The notes under the pieces are model-generated. The model worked only from the letters and a program-made list of their open reading frames with translations, was not told where the DNA came from and ran no database searches. From assembly GCA_003153575.1 (NCBI GenBank), contig PLZW01000037.1, positions 153,134-217,133 on the forward strand: a stretch of 64,000 bases of DNA. Reading direction: 5' to 3'. Position numbers and translations under genes: made by a program. How positions within the stretch are numbered: the first letter of the stretch is position 1; each line of letters begins with the position of its first letter. The stretch comes from Acidimicrobiaceae bacterium (GTDB lineage Bacteria; Actinomycetota; Acidimicrobiia; Acidimicrobiales; RAAP-2). Shown one piece after another: positions 8,268 through 15,608 of the stretch.

Positions 8268-9562
8268 CCACCTCCACGATGTACAACGTCGAGCGCCTGC
8301 TGCACACCGGGCCCGGTGGGCCCACTGATCCCGGCCTGGCCGACCACGTGGCCCGCCACGGCCCCGTGGTCATCCCGTCCTCCGACGACCCGGCATGGGC
8401 CGACGTCCTCCGCGCCGAGGTTGCCGCCTCCGGGCTGGCCGGACGGGGCGGTGGTGGGTTCCCGGCCGCCGCCAAGTGGGACGCGGTACTGCGATCCCAC
8501 CGGCGACCGGTGGTGGTCGTGAATGCCATGGAGGGCGAGCCGGCCAGCGCCAAGGACCGGGCCCTGCTGGCCTGGTCGCCCCATCTGGTCCTGGACGGTG
8601 CCGAGCTGGTGGCCGCCCTGGCCGGTGCCCGCTCGGTGGTGGTGTGCGTGGCCGACGACCGCGACGATTCGGCCCGGGCCACACAGCGGGCCATCGTCGA
8701 GCGCCAACGGGCGGGCTCCGCCCGAGAGCTCTCGGTCCGCCGCCCGCCGGCCCGCTACGTGACGGGCGAGGAGTCGGCACTCGTCTCCTGGCTCGAGCGC
8801 GAGGACGCCCGGCCGGTCCTGCGGATCGACAAGTCGGTGCCCCTCCAGGTCGGTCGGCGCCCCGTGCTGCTGCACAATGCCGAGACGCTGGCCCAGGTCG
8901 CTCTGATCGCCCGGCACGGCGCCGCGTGGTTCCGCCAGCTCGGCGCCGAGGACGCCCCGGGCTCCACCCTGGTGACGGTGTCCGGCGCCGTGCGCACGCC
9001 AGGTGTGGTCGAAGTCGAGCTCGGCACCCCGGTCGACGAGATCGTGCTGCGTTGCGGGCCGACCGGCCCGATGGCCGGCTACCTGGTCGGCGGCTACGGC
9101 GGTGCCTGGCTCGCCCCCGAACTGGCCGGCACCCCGCTCGCCCCGACGCCGCTGGCCCGGGCCGGCGCCACCCTCGGGGTCGGCATCGTGGTGGCCCTGC
9201 CCGTCACGTCCTGTGGCATCGCCGAGACGGCCCGGATCACGCGGTGGATGGCCGGCGAGAGCGCCGGCCAGTGCGGCCCGTGCGTATACGGTCTGCCCGC
9301 CATCGCCGGCGATCTCGAGGACCTGGCCGCCGGCCGGGCCGACGCCGGCGTGCTCGGTCGGATCGACGACCGGTGCCGCACGGTGTTCGGCCGCGGCGCC
9401 TGCCGCCATCCCGACGGGGTGGCCCGGATGGTCCGCAGCGCCCTGTCGGTGTTTGCCGCCGACGCCGCCGCCCACGCCGCCGGAAGGGCATGCCCCGGGC
9501 GCCACCAGGCCAGCGTCATGTCCTTCCCGGCCGCACCGGCCCTGACCGGAGGCGAGTCGTGA
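8264..9562 (+). CDS. NuoF-like (NADH:quinone oxidoreductase 51 kDa-type) flavoprotein with SLBB and Fe-S regions
   Basis: 432 aa. The Gly-rich flavin/NAD site is GRGGGGFPAAAKW (about 60-72), followed by VVNAMEGEPASAKDR and RYVTGEESALVSW. An SLBB-type beta-grasp segment (about 240-290) and a C-terminal Fe-S region follow. The Fe-S region reads SAGQCGPC (about 335-338), where the first of the three clustered Cys of true NuoF is Ala, and it has further Cys in RCRTVFGRGACRHPDG (about 372-379). It is therefore a NuoF relative, not the complex I subunit. It probably moves electrons between a nicotinamide or flavin donor and the adjacent ferredoxin and membrane cytochrome. It overlaps both neighbours by 4 bases. 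Confidence 0.87.
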   Translation: MTTSTMYNVERLLHTGPGGPTDPGLADHVARHGPVVIPSSDDPAWADVLRAEVAASGLAGRGGGGFPAAAKWDAVLRSHRRPVVVVNAMEGEPASAKDRALLAWSPHLVLDGAELVAALAGARSVVVCVADDRDDSARATQRAIVERQRAGSARELSVRRPPARYVTGEESALVSWLEREDARPVLRIDKSVPLQVGRRPVLLHNAETLAQVALIARHGAAWFRQLGAEDAPGSTLVTVSGAVRTPGVVEVELGTPVDEIVLRCGPTGPMAGYLVGGYGGAWLAPELAGTPLAPTPLARAGATLGVGIVVALPVTSCGIAETARITRWMAGESAGQCGPCVYGLPAIAGDLEDLAAGRADAGVLGRIDDRCRTVFGRGACRHPDGVARMVRSALSVFAADAAAHAAGRACPGRHQASVMSFPAAPALTGGES

Positions 9563-9795
9563 GCACCCGGACGCCGGTGCGCCTCCGGCTGCGGCTGCGG
9601 GTCGACCCGGTGGCGTGCGACGGCTACGGATTCTGCGCCGAGCTGCTGCCTGAGCGGATCACCCTCGACGAGTGGGGCTACCCGGTGATCGACGGTAACC
9701 CCGTCGGCCCGGAGCTGGTCGAGCTGGCCACCCGGGCCGCCGCCGAGTGCCCCCGACGGGCGATCCACCTGGAGCGGGTGGCCGGCGACCGCTGA
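9559..9795 (+). CDS. Small ferredoxin, probably [3Fe-4S]
   Basis: 78 aa. It has exactly three cysteines: Cys20 and Cys26 in CDGYGFC and Cys64 in ECPRRAI. This is the arrangement of [3Fe-4S] ferredoxins of the P450-partner type, in which the second Cys of a 4Fe cluster is absent. GTG start overlapping the upstream stop. As the last gene of the operon it is the likely soluble carrier between the NuoF-like protein and the membrane reductase. The N-terminus is Arg/Leu-rich (RLRLRLRV). Confidence 0.88.
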   Translation: MSTRTPVRLRLRLRVDPVACDGYGFCAELLPERITLDEWGYPVIDGNPVGPELVELATRAAAECPRRAIHLERVAGDR

Positions 9796-9819
9796 ACGGC
9801 GCAGTGCGCGGCGCTCGGT

Positions 9820-11361
9820 TCAGGTGCAGACCGAGCCGGGAGCCGGCAGCACGCCGCCGAGCAGGTAGTGCGAGACATCGGCCCGGACGCACGGGTCGGT
9901 CGACCCGCTCAGCAGCCAGGTGTGCCCCCAGCCCACCCAGGTCAGCTGGCTGGCCCGTGGGAACAGCGCGGCCAGGTGTCGGGCCCCGATGAGCGGGGTG
10001 TTGGGGTCGCCCGTGTTGCCGATCACGAGGACCGGCGGCGACCGGGTGGGGCGGATATCCGAGACCGGCTGGCGGCCGTCCGGCCAGCTGACGCACCCGC
10101 CCAGGTTGTAGGTCACGGCGTAGGCGCCGAGCAGGGGCCAACGGTCGGCCAGCCGGAGGGCCTGGGTGCCGGCCGCCGTGGGACCGGGGTGGTCGACGGT
10201 GTCGTTGCAGGTGATGGCCCACTGGGCGTCGACCAGCGGTGACCCGTCGAGGTCGGTCACGAACCCGAGGGCCAACCCGCGGAGGCCCGACCCGTCGCCG
10301 TGGGATGCGGCCACCAGGGCCGACTCGAACGACGAGGTGGCGCCCGGCACGGTGACGGCAAACAGGGCGGCCGTGTCGAGGTCACCGACCGTCACGGCCA
10401 CGTCGTCGCCGTGGCCCGGGGCGGGCAGCGGGTGCGCCGTCATGGCGGCCGAGACCCGGGTGTAGAGGCCGGTGGGGTCGGGACCGAGCGGGCAGGCCGG
10501 CGATGCCGAGCACATGGCGAAGAGGTGAACGAGGGAGCGCTCGGCCGCCGGGGCCTGCTCGGCGGCCTGGGTGGCCAGCGCTGCGTCCATGTCGACGGCG
10601 CCGTCCAGCACCATGCCACGTACCCGTTGGGGGAACAGGTCGGCGTAGACGGTTCCGAGCACTGTCCCGTAGGAGAGACCGTAGAAGCTGATGGTGGAGA
10701 TGCCGAGGGCCTGGCGGATCCGGTCCATGTCCCGCGCCGTGTCCACCGTGTCCACGGCGGCGGTCAGGGTCGGGTGGGCGGTGGCGCACGCCCGGGCCAA
10801 AGCGGCGAAGACCGGGGTGCCCGGCAGCGGTAGGCCGGCGCGGGCGGGGACCGGCCCGACGGCGGTCACGGTGGCCGGCACGGTGCCGCACCGGAGCGGC
10901 GCACTGGCCCCGGTGCCGCGCGGGTCGAAGCTGACCGCGTCGCTGACCGCCCGCACGTCCGGCGGCAGGAGGGGGAGCAGCACCGGCAGGATCTGGTTGC
11001 CGCTCTCGCCCGGACCACCGGGGTTGACGAACAAGGTGCCGCCGCTGGCGGATCCACCGGTGGCTGGCGAGCGGGTCACGGCGATCGACAGGGTGCCGGC
11101 CGACGGGTGGCGGTAGTCGAGGGGCACGGTGACGGTCCCGCACTGCAGGGTCGCCTCGGTCGGGCACGTCGTCCACGTGATCGGTGGCGGCGGCGCCACC
11201 GGCGGCAGTCCGGCTTCGGACGGCGGGGACGGGATGGAGGCGGACGTCGACGCGGTCGGCGCCGTCGACGAGCACCCGGCGGCGATTGCGGCGCACACCA
11301 GGATGGCGACGGTGGTCGTCGACCATCGGGAGGCCGCACCGGCGGTGCGGAGGACGGGCAT
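9820..11361 (-). CDS. Secreted alpha/beta hydrolase, TAP (tripeptidyl aminopeptidase)-like lipoprotein
   Basis: 513 aa from the ATG at 11361. A hydrophobic N-terminus ending in AAIAAGCSS gives a lipobox with Cys near residue 31, so it is probably a lipoprotein anchored on the outer face. The alpha/beta hydrolase core has GTLFVNPGGPGESG (oxyanion region), SFDPRGTGAS, the nucleophile elbow GLSYG (Ser near 230), VIGNTGDPNTPL (Asp) and GWGHTWLL (His). The C-terminal part matches the TAP-like domain of SlpD/SlpE-type peptidases. A TACCTT box ends 7 bases before the ATG and no Shine-Dalgarno is seen, consistent with a leaderless transcript. Confidence 0.88.
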   Translation of the reverse strand: MPVLRTAGAASRWSTTTVAILVCAAIAAGCSSTAPTASTSASIPSPPSEAGLPPVAPPPPITWTTCPTEATLQCGTVTVPLDYRHPSAGTLSIAVTRSPATGGSASGGTLFVNPGGPGESGNQILPVLLPLLPPDVRAVSDAVSFDPRGTGASAPLRCGTVPATVTAVGPVPARAGLPLPGTPVFAALARACATAHPTLTAAVDTVDTARDMDRIRQALGISTISFYGLSYGTVLGTVYADLFPQRVRGMVLDGAVDMDAALATQAAEQAPAAERSLVHLFAMCSASPACPLGPDPTGLYTRVSAAMTAHPLPAPGHGDDVAVTVGDLDTAALFAVTVPGATSSFESALVAASHGDGSGLRGLALGFVTDLDGSPLVDAQWAITCNDTVDHPGPTAAGTQALRLADRWPLLGAYAVTYNLGGCVSWPDGRQPVSDIRPTRSPPVLVIGNTGDPNTPLIGARHLAALFPRASQLTWVGWGHTWLLSGSTDPCVRADVSHYLLGGVLPAPGSVCT

Positions 11362-11413
11362 GGCCGGAAAGGTACCAGTGCGGTACCGGCTCGTCGGGGG
11401 ATCGGTGCCGGGG

Positions 11414-11726
11414 TCAGAGGAGCGACAGCGTGGGGAACCGTCCGCCCAGGAACGGGCGCGGGTCCACGCCGAGCACGCGGTCGAGCACGGTGGCGTAGAC
11501 CGTCGCCGGCGCGTCGGGCCCGGGCCAGTTGGCGCTCGTAGGCGATGGCGGAGCCGAGCACGGGTGCCGGTACGGCATCGGCGCCGTCGTCCGGCGCGGA
11601 GAGATCGGCGATGATGCGGTCGACGGTGGCCGCGTACCCGGCTGCCGAGGCCGAGTCGAGCTCGGACGTCGTGGCACCGAAGCCGGCCCTGCGGAGGAGC
11701 TGCGCCACGGCGCTGTCGGTGTCCAT
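11414..11726 (-). pseudogene. Deletion and frameshift remnant of a DUF1800-family gene
   Basis: From an ATG with a GGAGGGCGAGGCG leader the frame encodes AVAQLLRRAGFGATTSEL and YAATVDRIIADLS, the N-terminus of DUF1800 proteins, which are usually 400-500 aa. After about 75 codons the match moves to another frame, which ends PRPFLGGRFPTLSLL and stop at 11414, like a DUF1800 C-terminus. Head and tail are thus nearly joined, with the middle of the gene missing and a frame change at about 11500-11530. The intact N-terminal frame runs on into the TAP gene without meaning. Non-functional. Confidence 0.7.
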
Positions 11727-12075
11727 CGCCTCGCCCTCCCTCTTCCCGGTCGCCGCCCGCATGGGGCGCCCACACAGGAGCTACTCACAAGCATCGTCCC
11801 GTGACGTGAGCGACCTGTGCGCAACCTACGAGGGAATTGTGAGGGAGGGGCGTATCCGGGACGAACAGCGTGTCCGGTACAGCCAGGCGTGTCCCGCTGC
11901 CCCGTCCGACGTGGTGGGCGGGCTGTCGGAGACCTTCCGGGGTGGTCCTGCCAGCACCGGGTACCCATACCGCCTAGGGTGGGAAGTACATAGGCCCTAT
12001 CACGCGGGCCCATGTAGGTAGGGCTTCAAAGTGGATCCCCGCGTTTTCGTGCGTGAATTTCAAGGAGACTCAGTT
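11727..12075. other. Intergenic region with the cspA 5' leader
   Basis: 349 bases without a supportable gene between the DUF1800 remnant and the cold-shock gene. The part nearest cspA is A/T-richer than its surroundings, as expected of a long cold-shock leader. A TAGGGT box at 11975-11980 and a clean AAGGAG (12062-12067) before the ATG can be seen. No -35 element is convincing, so the transcription start is not called. Confidence 0.4.
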
Positions 12076-12279
12076 ATGGGTGTAGGTGCAGTCAAGTGGT
12101 TCAACGCCGAAAAAGGCTTCGGATTCATTACGCCTGACGGCGGCGGGGATGACCTCTTCGTCCATCAGTCCGAGATCCAGATGGAGGGCTTCCGCGACCT
12201 CGCGGAGGGCCAGCGTGTGGAGTTCGAGACCAAGCAGGGCCAGAAGGGCCTGCAGGCGAGCCAGGTCCGCAAGATCTGA
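12076..12279 (+). CDS. cspA: Cold-shock protein (CspA family)
   Basis: 67 aa single cold-shock domain, a nucleic-acid chaperone that melts RNA structure. It has [14 protein letters not shown] (RNP1 KGFGFI) and [10 protein letters not shown] (RNP2 LFVH), and ends [11 protein letters not shown]. The start is set by AAGGAG at 12062-12067, 8 bases before the ATG. The frame is open further upstream, but that part is unlike the family. Length and sequence are typical of actinobacterial CspA-type proteins. Followed by a strong hairpin shared with the convergent VOC gene. Confidence 0.95.
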   Translation: MGVGAVKWFNAEKGFGFITPDGGGDDLFVHQSEIQMEGFRDLAEGQRVEFETKQGQKGLQASQVRKI

Positions 12280-12364
12280 GTTCCACACTGTCGGGCTCCG
12301 GTCCGTCGTGCGTCTCCGGTCCGTCGGAGGCCACCTCGGACCGGTTCCCGCAGTGGGCTTGACC

Positions 12365-12388
12365 ACCGGAGGCCCATTGGCCTCCGGT
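12365..12388. terminator. Bidirectional hairpin between cspA and the VOC gene
   Basis: A perfect 10-bp stem, ACCGGAGGCC/GGCCTCCGGT, with a CATT loop. It lies between convergent genes ending at 12279 and 12397. There is no T-tract on either side, as is common for high-GC actinobacterial terminators. Confidence 0.65.
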
Positions 12389-12396
12389 GCAGCAAT

Positions 12397-12774
12397 TCAA
12401 GGGGCGGTTCCCGTCCCGGCCACGTCGACCAGCTGATAGAGCTCGACGGTGTTGCCGGCCGGGTCGACGACGAAGGTCTGGAGCCCCGGCCCGACCGGGC
12501 TCGGATCGCCGACCGGCACGTCGCGTGCGCGGAGCTCGGCCACCGCGGCGTCGAGGTCGGCCACCCGCAGGGCGAAGTGCTGGCCCAACGCCGGCGGCGG
12601 GCCGGCCTCGATCAGGTGGAGCTGGCTGGCGCCCATGTCGATCCAGGCCCCGCTGATCCCGAAGTCCGGTCGGTCCCCGCGGACCATCCCGCCGAGCACG
12701 TCGGTGTAGAAGGCGAGGGCGGCGTCGACATCGGTGACGTTGACGGACACGTGGTGGACGGCGAGCGGCTGCAT
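12397..12774 (-). CDS. VOC (glyoxalase/dioxygenase-fold) family protein
   Basis: 125 aa with the paired beta-alpha-beta-beta-beta modules of the vicinal oxygen chelate fold: HHVSVNVTDVDAALAFYTDVLGG, then HFALRVADLDAAVAEL, ending in FVVDPAGNTVELYQ. His7 or His8, the His in QLHLIE, HFAL and the Glu in NTVELYQ are plausible metal ligands. The substrate cannot be assigned. The ATG has no Shine-Dalgarno. CAGACT (12781-12786) lies 6 bases upstream, matching the leaderless pattern seen elsewhere in the window. Confidence 0.85.
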   Translation of the reverse strand: MQPLAVHHVSVNVTDVDAALAFYTDVLGGMVRGDRPDFGISGAWIDMGASQLHLIEAGPPPALGQHFALRVADLDAAVAELRARDVPVGDPSPVGPGLQTFVVDPAGNTVELYQLVDVAGTGTAP

Positions 12775-13013
12775 CCCCCGAGTCTGCCCGGTCCGCTGGG
12801 CGGTTGCACCCGTTGTGCCCGACCCGTCCTATCCGCTCGGAACGCTCGCCCCAAGGCTGTTGGTCAGCGCCGGCAGGGGAAGGGGAACGCGTACCACGAC
12901 GACCGGCCCAACTTCGAAAAGGCCACCGCACTCCTGTTCCGGCCCGATCAGACGACAGCGAACGTCAACGTCGTCATCCCGTCGTCGGTCTCGCGGAGCC
13001 CCGCGGTTGTCCT

Positions 13014-13805
13014 TCAGTGCCTGGTTCGATTCGTCAGGATTCGCCGGGCCTCGATCAGGTATCTCGTGGCGTGGCTCACGAACGGACCCTCGCGCTCGAT
13101 CTGCTCGTGCAGGGCGGCGAGACGGTCTCGGTAGGCCTCGACCGTGAATCCGGGGACGGTCCAGAGCACCTTGCGGAGGAAGTACGTCACGGCACCGATG
13201 TCGTAGAACTCCGTCCGGAGTACCGCCTGCCGCAGATCCACGACGACGAGTCCCGCCGACTCCGCCAGGAGTACGGCAGTATCCGGACTGCGGGCGACAC
13301 TCACCGCCTGCGGCCCCATCATGAACTCCGTGAGCTCCCGGTTGGATCCTGCGCCGACGTGCTGGGCGAGGTACGTCCCGTCCATGTCGAGGACCCGGGT
13401 GATCTCATCCCACACCACCGCCACCGGGTGGCGACTGGTGACGAGGTCGAAGGAGGCATCCGGGAACGGAAAGGGGCCTTCGGCCGGGGAGTGCTCCACG
13501 GACACGCCGAACGGCCTGAGGTTCCGCATGGCGATCGCCGCGTTCGGACCCCAACCCTCCGTGGCAGCCCGGATGGCCGGAAGCTGAGGTGCATTCGCCA
13601 GGGCCTCGGCCAACACCTCGCCTCCTCCGGTCTGGATGTCCAGCGCGGCAGCGGCGGAGCCCAGCCGGCCGGCCAGGATCCGGACGAAACCCCAAGGCGG
13701 TCGTTCCTCGGTGGCCCTTCCGTCGAGCCAGGAGAAATCCCAACCGTCCGTCGACGACGCGGCACCCTCGGCGACCAGATCGTCGAAGGTCGCCCGGTTC
13801 GCCAT
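13014..13805 (-). CDS. SAM-dependent methyltransferase (class I, small-molecule type)
   Basis: 263 aa from the ATG of MANRATFDDLVAEG. ALDIQTGGGEVLAEAL is motif I (the GxGxG-like SAM loop, here TGGGE). PFPDASFDLVTSRHPV is the post-motif segment usual in ubiquinone/menaquinone-type methyltransferases. The C-terminal half (EFYDIGAVTYFLRKVLWTVP) matches uncharacterised actinobacterial methyltransferases. Substrate unknown. CACGCT (13812-13817) sits 6 bases before the start and there is no Shine-Dalgarno. It is divergent from the DoxX gene across 91 bases. Confidence 0.83.
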   Translation of the reverse strand: MANRATFDDLVAEGAASSTDGWDFSWLDGRATEERPPWGFVRILAGRLGSAAAALDIQTGGGEVLAEALANAPQLPAIRAATEGWGPNAAIAMRNLRPFGVSVEHSPAEGPFPFPDASFDLVTSRHPVAVVWDEITRVLDMDGTYLAQHVGAGSNRELTEFMMGPQAVSVARSPDTAVLLAESAGLVVVDLRQAVLRTEFYDIGAVTYFLRKVLWTVPGFTVEAYRDRLAALHEQIEREGPFVSHATRYLIEARRILTNRTRH

Positions 13806-13884
13806 CGATCCAGCGTGGTGCGACACATGCCGGCGTGCAAACGGATTCCGAGACGTGTCGAACCGCGACTGCCGCCCCGCCTCA

Positions 13885-13890
13885 TAGCAT
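13885..13890 (+). promoter_or_regulatory. Leaderless -10 box for the DoxX gene
   Basis: TAGCAT, followed by 6 bases and then the ATG at 13897. No Shine-Dalgarno precedes the start, so transcription probably begins at the start codon. Confidence 0.5.
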
Positions 13891-13896
13891 CCGGGC

Positions 13897-14289
13897 ATGT
13901 CCCGCCTCCGAGCTTCCGCCCCGACCGGCCTCGCGTGCCTGTTCACCGTGACCGGCGTGCTCCACTTCATCCGGCCCACCTTCTTCGACCCGCTGATGCC
14001 CCGGGTGATCCCGGGCCGCTTGCATCGGCCGCTCGTCTACGGGAGCGGTCTAGCCGAGCTTGCGTGCGCGGCCGGGTTGTTCCGCAGGGCCCGATGGGCC
14101 TCGGCGGCATCGACCGCGCTGTTGGTGTCAGTGTGGTCGGCCAACCTGCAGATGGCGCTCGATGCCGGCACCGGTCGCCACGAGGGCGCTATGGATTCCG
14201 GCGTCGTGGCGTGGGGGCGCATGCCCCTCCAGTTGCCCATGCTGTGGGCGGCCCGACAGGCCCGCCGACCCGCTCCGCCCGATCGTTGA
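13897..14289 (+). CDS. DoxX-like small integral membrane protein
   Basis: 130 aa with about four hydrophobic helices (TGLACLFTVTGVLHFIRP, YGSGLAELACAAGLF, ASTALLVSVWSANLQ, MPLQLPMLWAA). The first helix with HFIRPTFF is typical of DoxX-family proteins, small membrane proteins often tied to redox or thiol stress. The precise function is unknown. Leaderless-type -10 box 6 bases upstream of the ATG. Confidence 0.75.
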   Translation: MSRLRASAPTGLACLFTVTGVLHFIRPTFFDPLMPRVIPGRLHRPLVYGSGLAELACAAGLFRRARWASAASTALLVSVWSANLQMALDAGTGRHEGAMDSGVVAWGRMPLQLPMLWAARQARRPAPPDR

Positions 14290-14373
14290 CGCGTCCGGAC
14301 CCGATCGACGGACGTCGACCGGGTCCCGGGCACGGCGTGCCGACTGCGCGATCCGCGCCGTCGGTCTGGAGAA

Positions 14374-14928
14374 CTACCAGCTCGAGCAGCCGCGCTGGTC
14401 CGGGGGGTACGACTGGATGCGCTCGGCGACCATGATCTGCTGGTCGGGCGTGGCCCGCGCCGCCGCCGACGCGTACTGCAGGCCTCCGTACTCGGCCCAG
14501 TTGGTGCGGGTGATGCCGAGGCCCCCGCTGAAGCGGGGTCCGTCGGCCTGCCAGTTTCCACCCTCCTCACACCCGGCGACCCGATCCCAGGCGGCGCGCT
14601 GGGCGGGGGAGACGGTGTCGACCACGATCGGCGCCGGCACCTGCACCGGCACCGGGGCTGTGACTTCGTGCCCCGCGGCGTAGCCGGTCAGCAGCGCCTC
14701 GGCCACGCCGAAGCCTGGCAGCGCGGTGGTGGCGGGCGAGCCCACCGTGACGTAGGCGGTCAACCGGCCGCTGGCGTGGCTCGGTCGATGACCGACGGTC
14801 GGAGCCGCCGAATGGTGTGGCGACGAGACTCTGGCCCGAACCGGCTGCGCGGCGGCGGCCTGGGACAGGAGTGTGACGGTGATGAGGGCGATCGGGATGA
14901 TCGCCACGAGTGCAATGCGGGTCCGCAT
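14374..14928 (-). CDS. Resuscitation-promoting-factor-like transglycosylase (secreted)
   Basis: 184 aa. The start is set by AAGGGAGGTGCC directly before the ATG. A signal peptide (about 1-27, ending SQAAAAQP) is followed by an Ala/Pro/Val-rich linker to about 110, then a C-terminal Rpf domain: WDRVAGCEEGGNW with the catalytic Glu after Cys, GGLGITRTNWAEYGG, and ATPDQQIMVAERI. Rpf proteins cleave peptidoglycan glycan strands and help dormant actinobacteria regrow. The Rpf Cys pair (GCEEGG and QRGCSSW) can form the usual disulfide. No LysM or G5 domain is present. I saw no c-di-AMP (ydaO-type) riboswitch upstream, although some actinobacterial rpf genes carry one. Confidence 0.87.
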   Translation of the reverse strand: MRTRIALVAIIPIALITVTLLSQAAAAQPVRARVSSPHHSAAPTVGHRPSHASGRLTAYVTVGSPATTALPGFGVAEALLTGYAAGHEVTAPVPVQVPAPIVVDTVSPAQRAAWDRVAGCEEGGNWQADGPRFSGGLGITRTNWAEYGGLQYASAAARATPDQQIMVAERIQSYPPDQRGCSSW

Positions 14929-15608
14929 GGCACCTCCCTTCGTAGGGCGCACGGTGGCGCCTTCCTCTGATTGGTGTTGGCGGGCAACGGCCATCGCATG
15001 CTGTCCCCGGACGACGAGCGGGCAGGCTCCGTTCGTCCTGGCGTGACGCCTCAGGGTGTGCGGCCGGTGTTGTTATGCCCAGGATTGCGTCGTGGAGACA
15101 TCACTCTTTTCTCGAAGGATCGCCAGTTGGTTTGGCGTGTGCCGCTCGCCTGCCTCACGGGTGTGAAGAAAGAGGACCGAATGCTGTGTCGATCCCCCCG
15201 GAGAAGCCGGCGGAAAACATCTGAAGCGTCGTCCGATGGCCATCTATCACGTGATGCAACCGCATCAGCAGGAGTGCGTTCCAATGAGTATAGCCGGGCT
15301 GCACCCGGCGAGGCCCGCCTGGGCAATCTGAGCCTGTGACCTGGCACTATTACGCCAGCAACTGCCAAACGGCGAGGTCGAACCGCAGTTTGGGCGCCGA
15401 ATTAGGAAGGAGGGTTTTCTTCTCAATTATGGGACCACCGTCCCAGCAGAAGCCCCACTACTTGTTAACCGGTTCTCCACAGCCCGTGGAAACCTCAAAT
15501 CGAGCCAGGTGTGGGGGCGATGGCATCCATCGGATGCACCGATACACGCAGGTCGAAGTCTATTTATCGGCCCGATCACGCCTCCTCAGATTTGGGGAGT
15601 CGTCTCGA
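14929..15608. other. 680-base gene-poor gap between rpf and the mycofactocin operon
   Basis: No reading frame here has the window's strong third-position G/C bias. The part at 15340-15600 is A/T-richer than the flanks. An AAGGAGG-like sequence precedes an ATG at 15429, but the frame has poor codon use and then runs antisense through mftF. No tRNA, transposase fragment or clear terminator is visible. Confidence 0.5.

Noticed and set aside
11500..11530. Sequencing error as the cause of the DUF1800 frame change
   Set aside because: A simple indel would leave a full-length gene, but some 300-400 codons of the family are missing, so a real deletion is needed.
14971..15339. 122-codon plus-strand frame between rpf and the mycofactocin operon
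   Set aside because: No ribosome site, mixed codon bias and no recognisable protein features.
14929..15350. Possible c-di-AMP (ydaO-type) riboswitch upstream of the rpf-like gene
   Set aside because: The conserved blocks of that element could not be found on the minus strand of this stretch. A covariance-model search would settle it.
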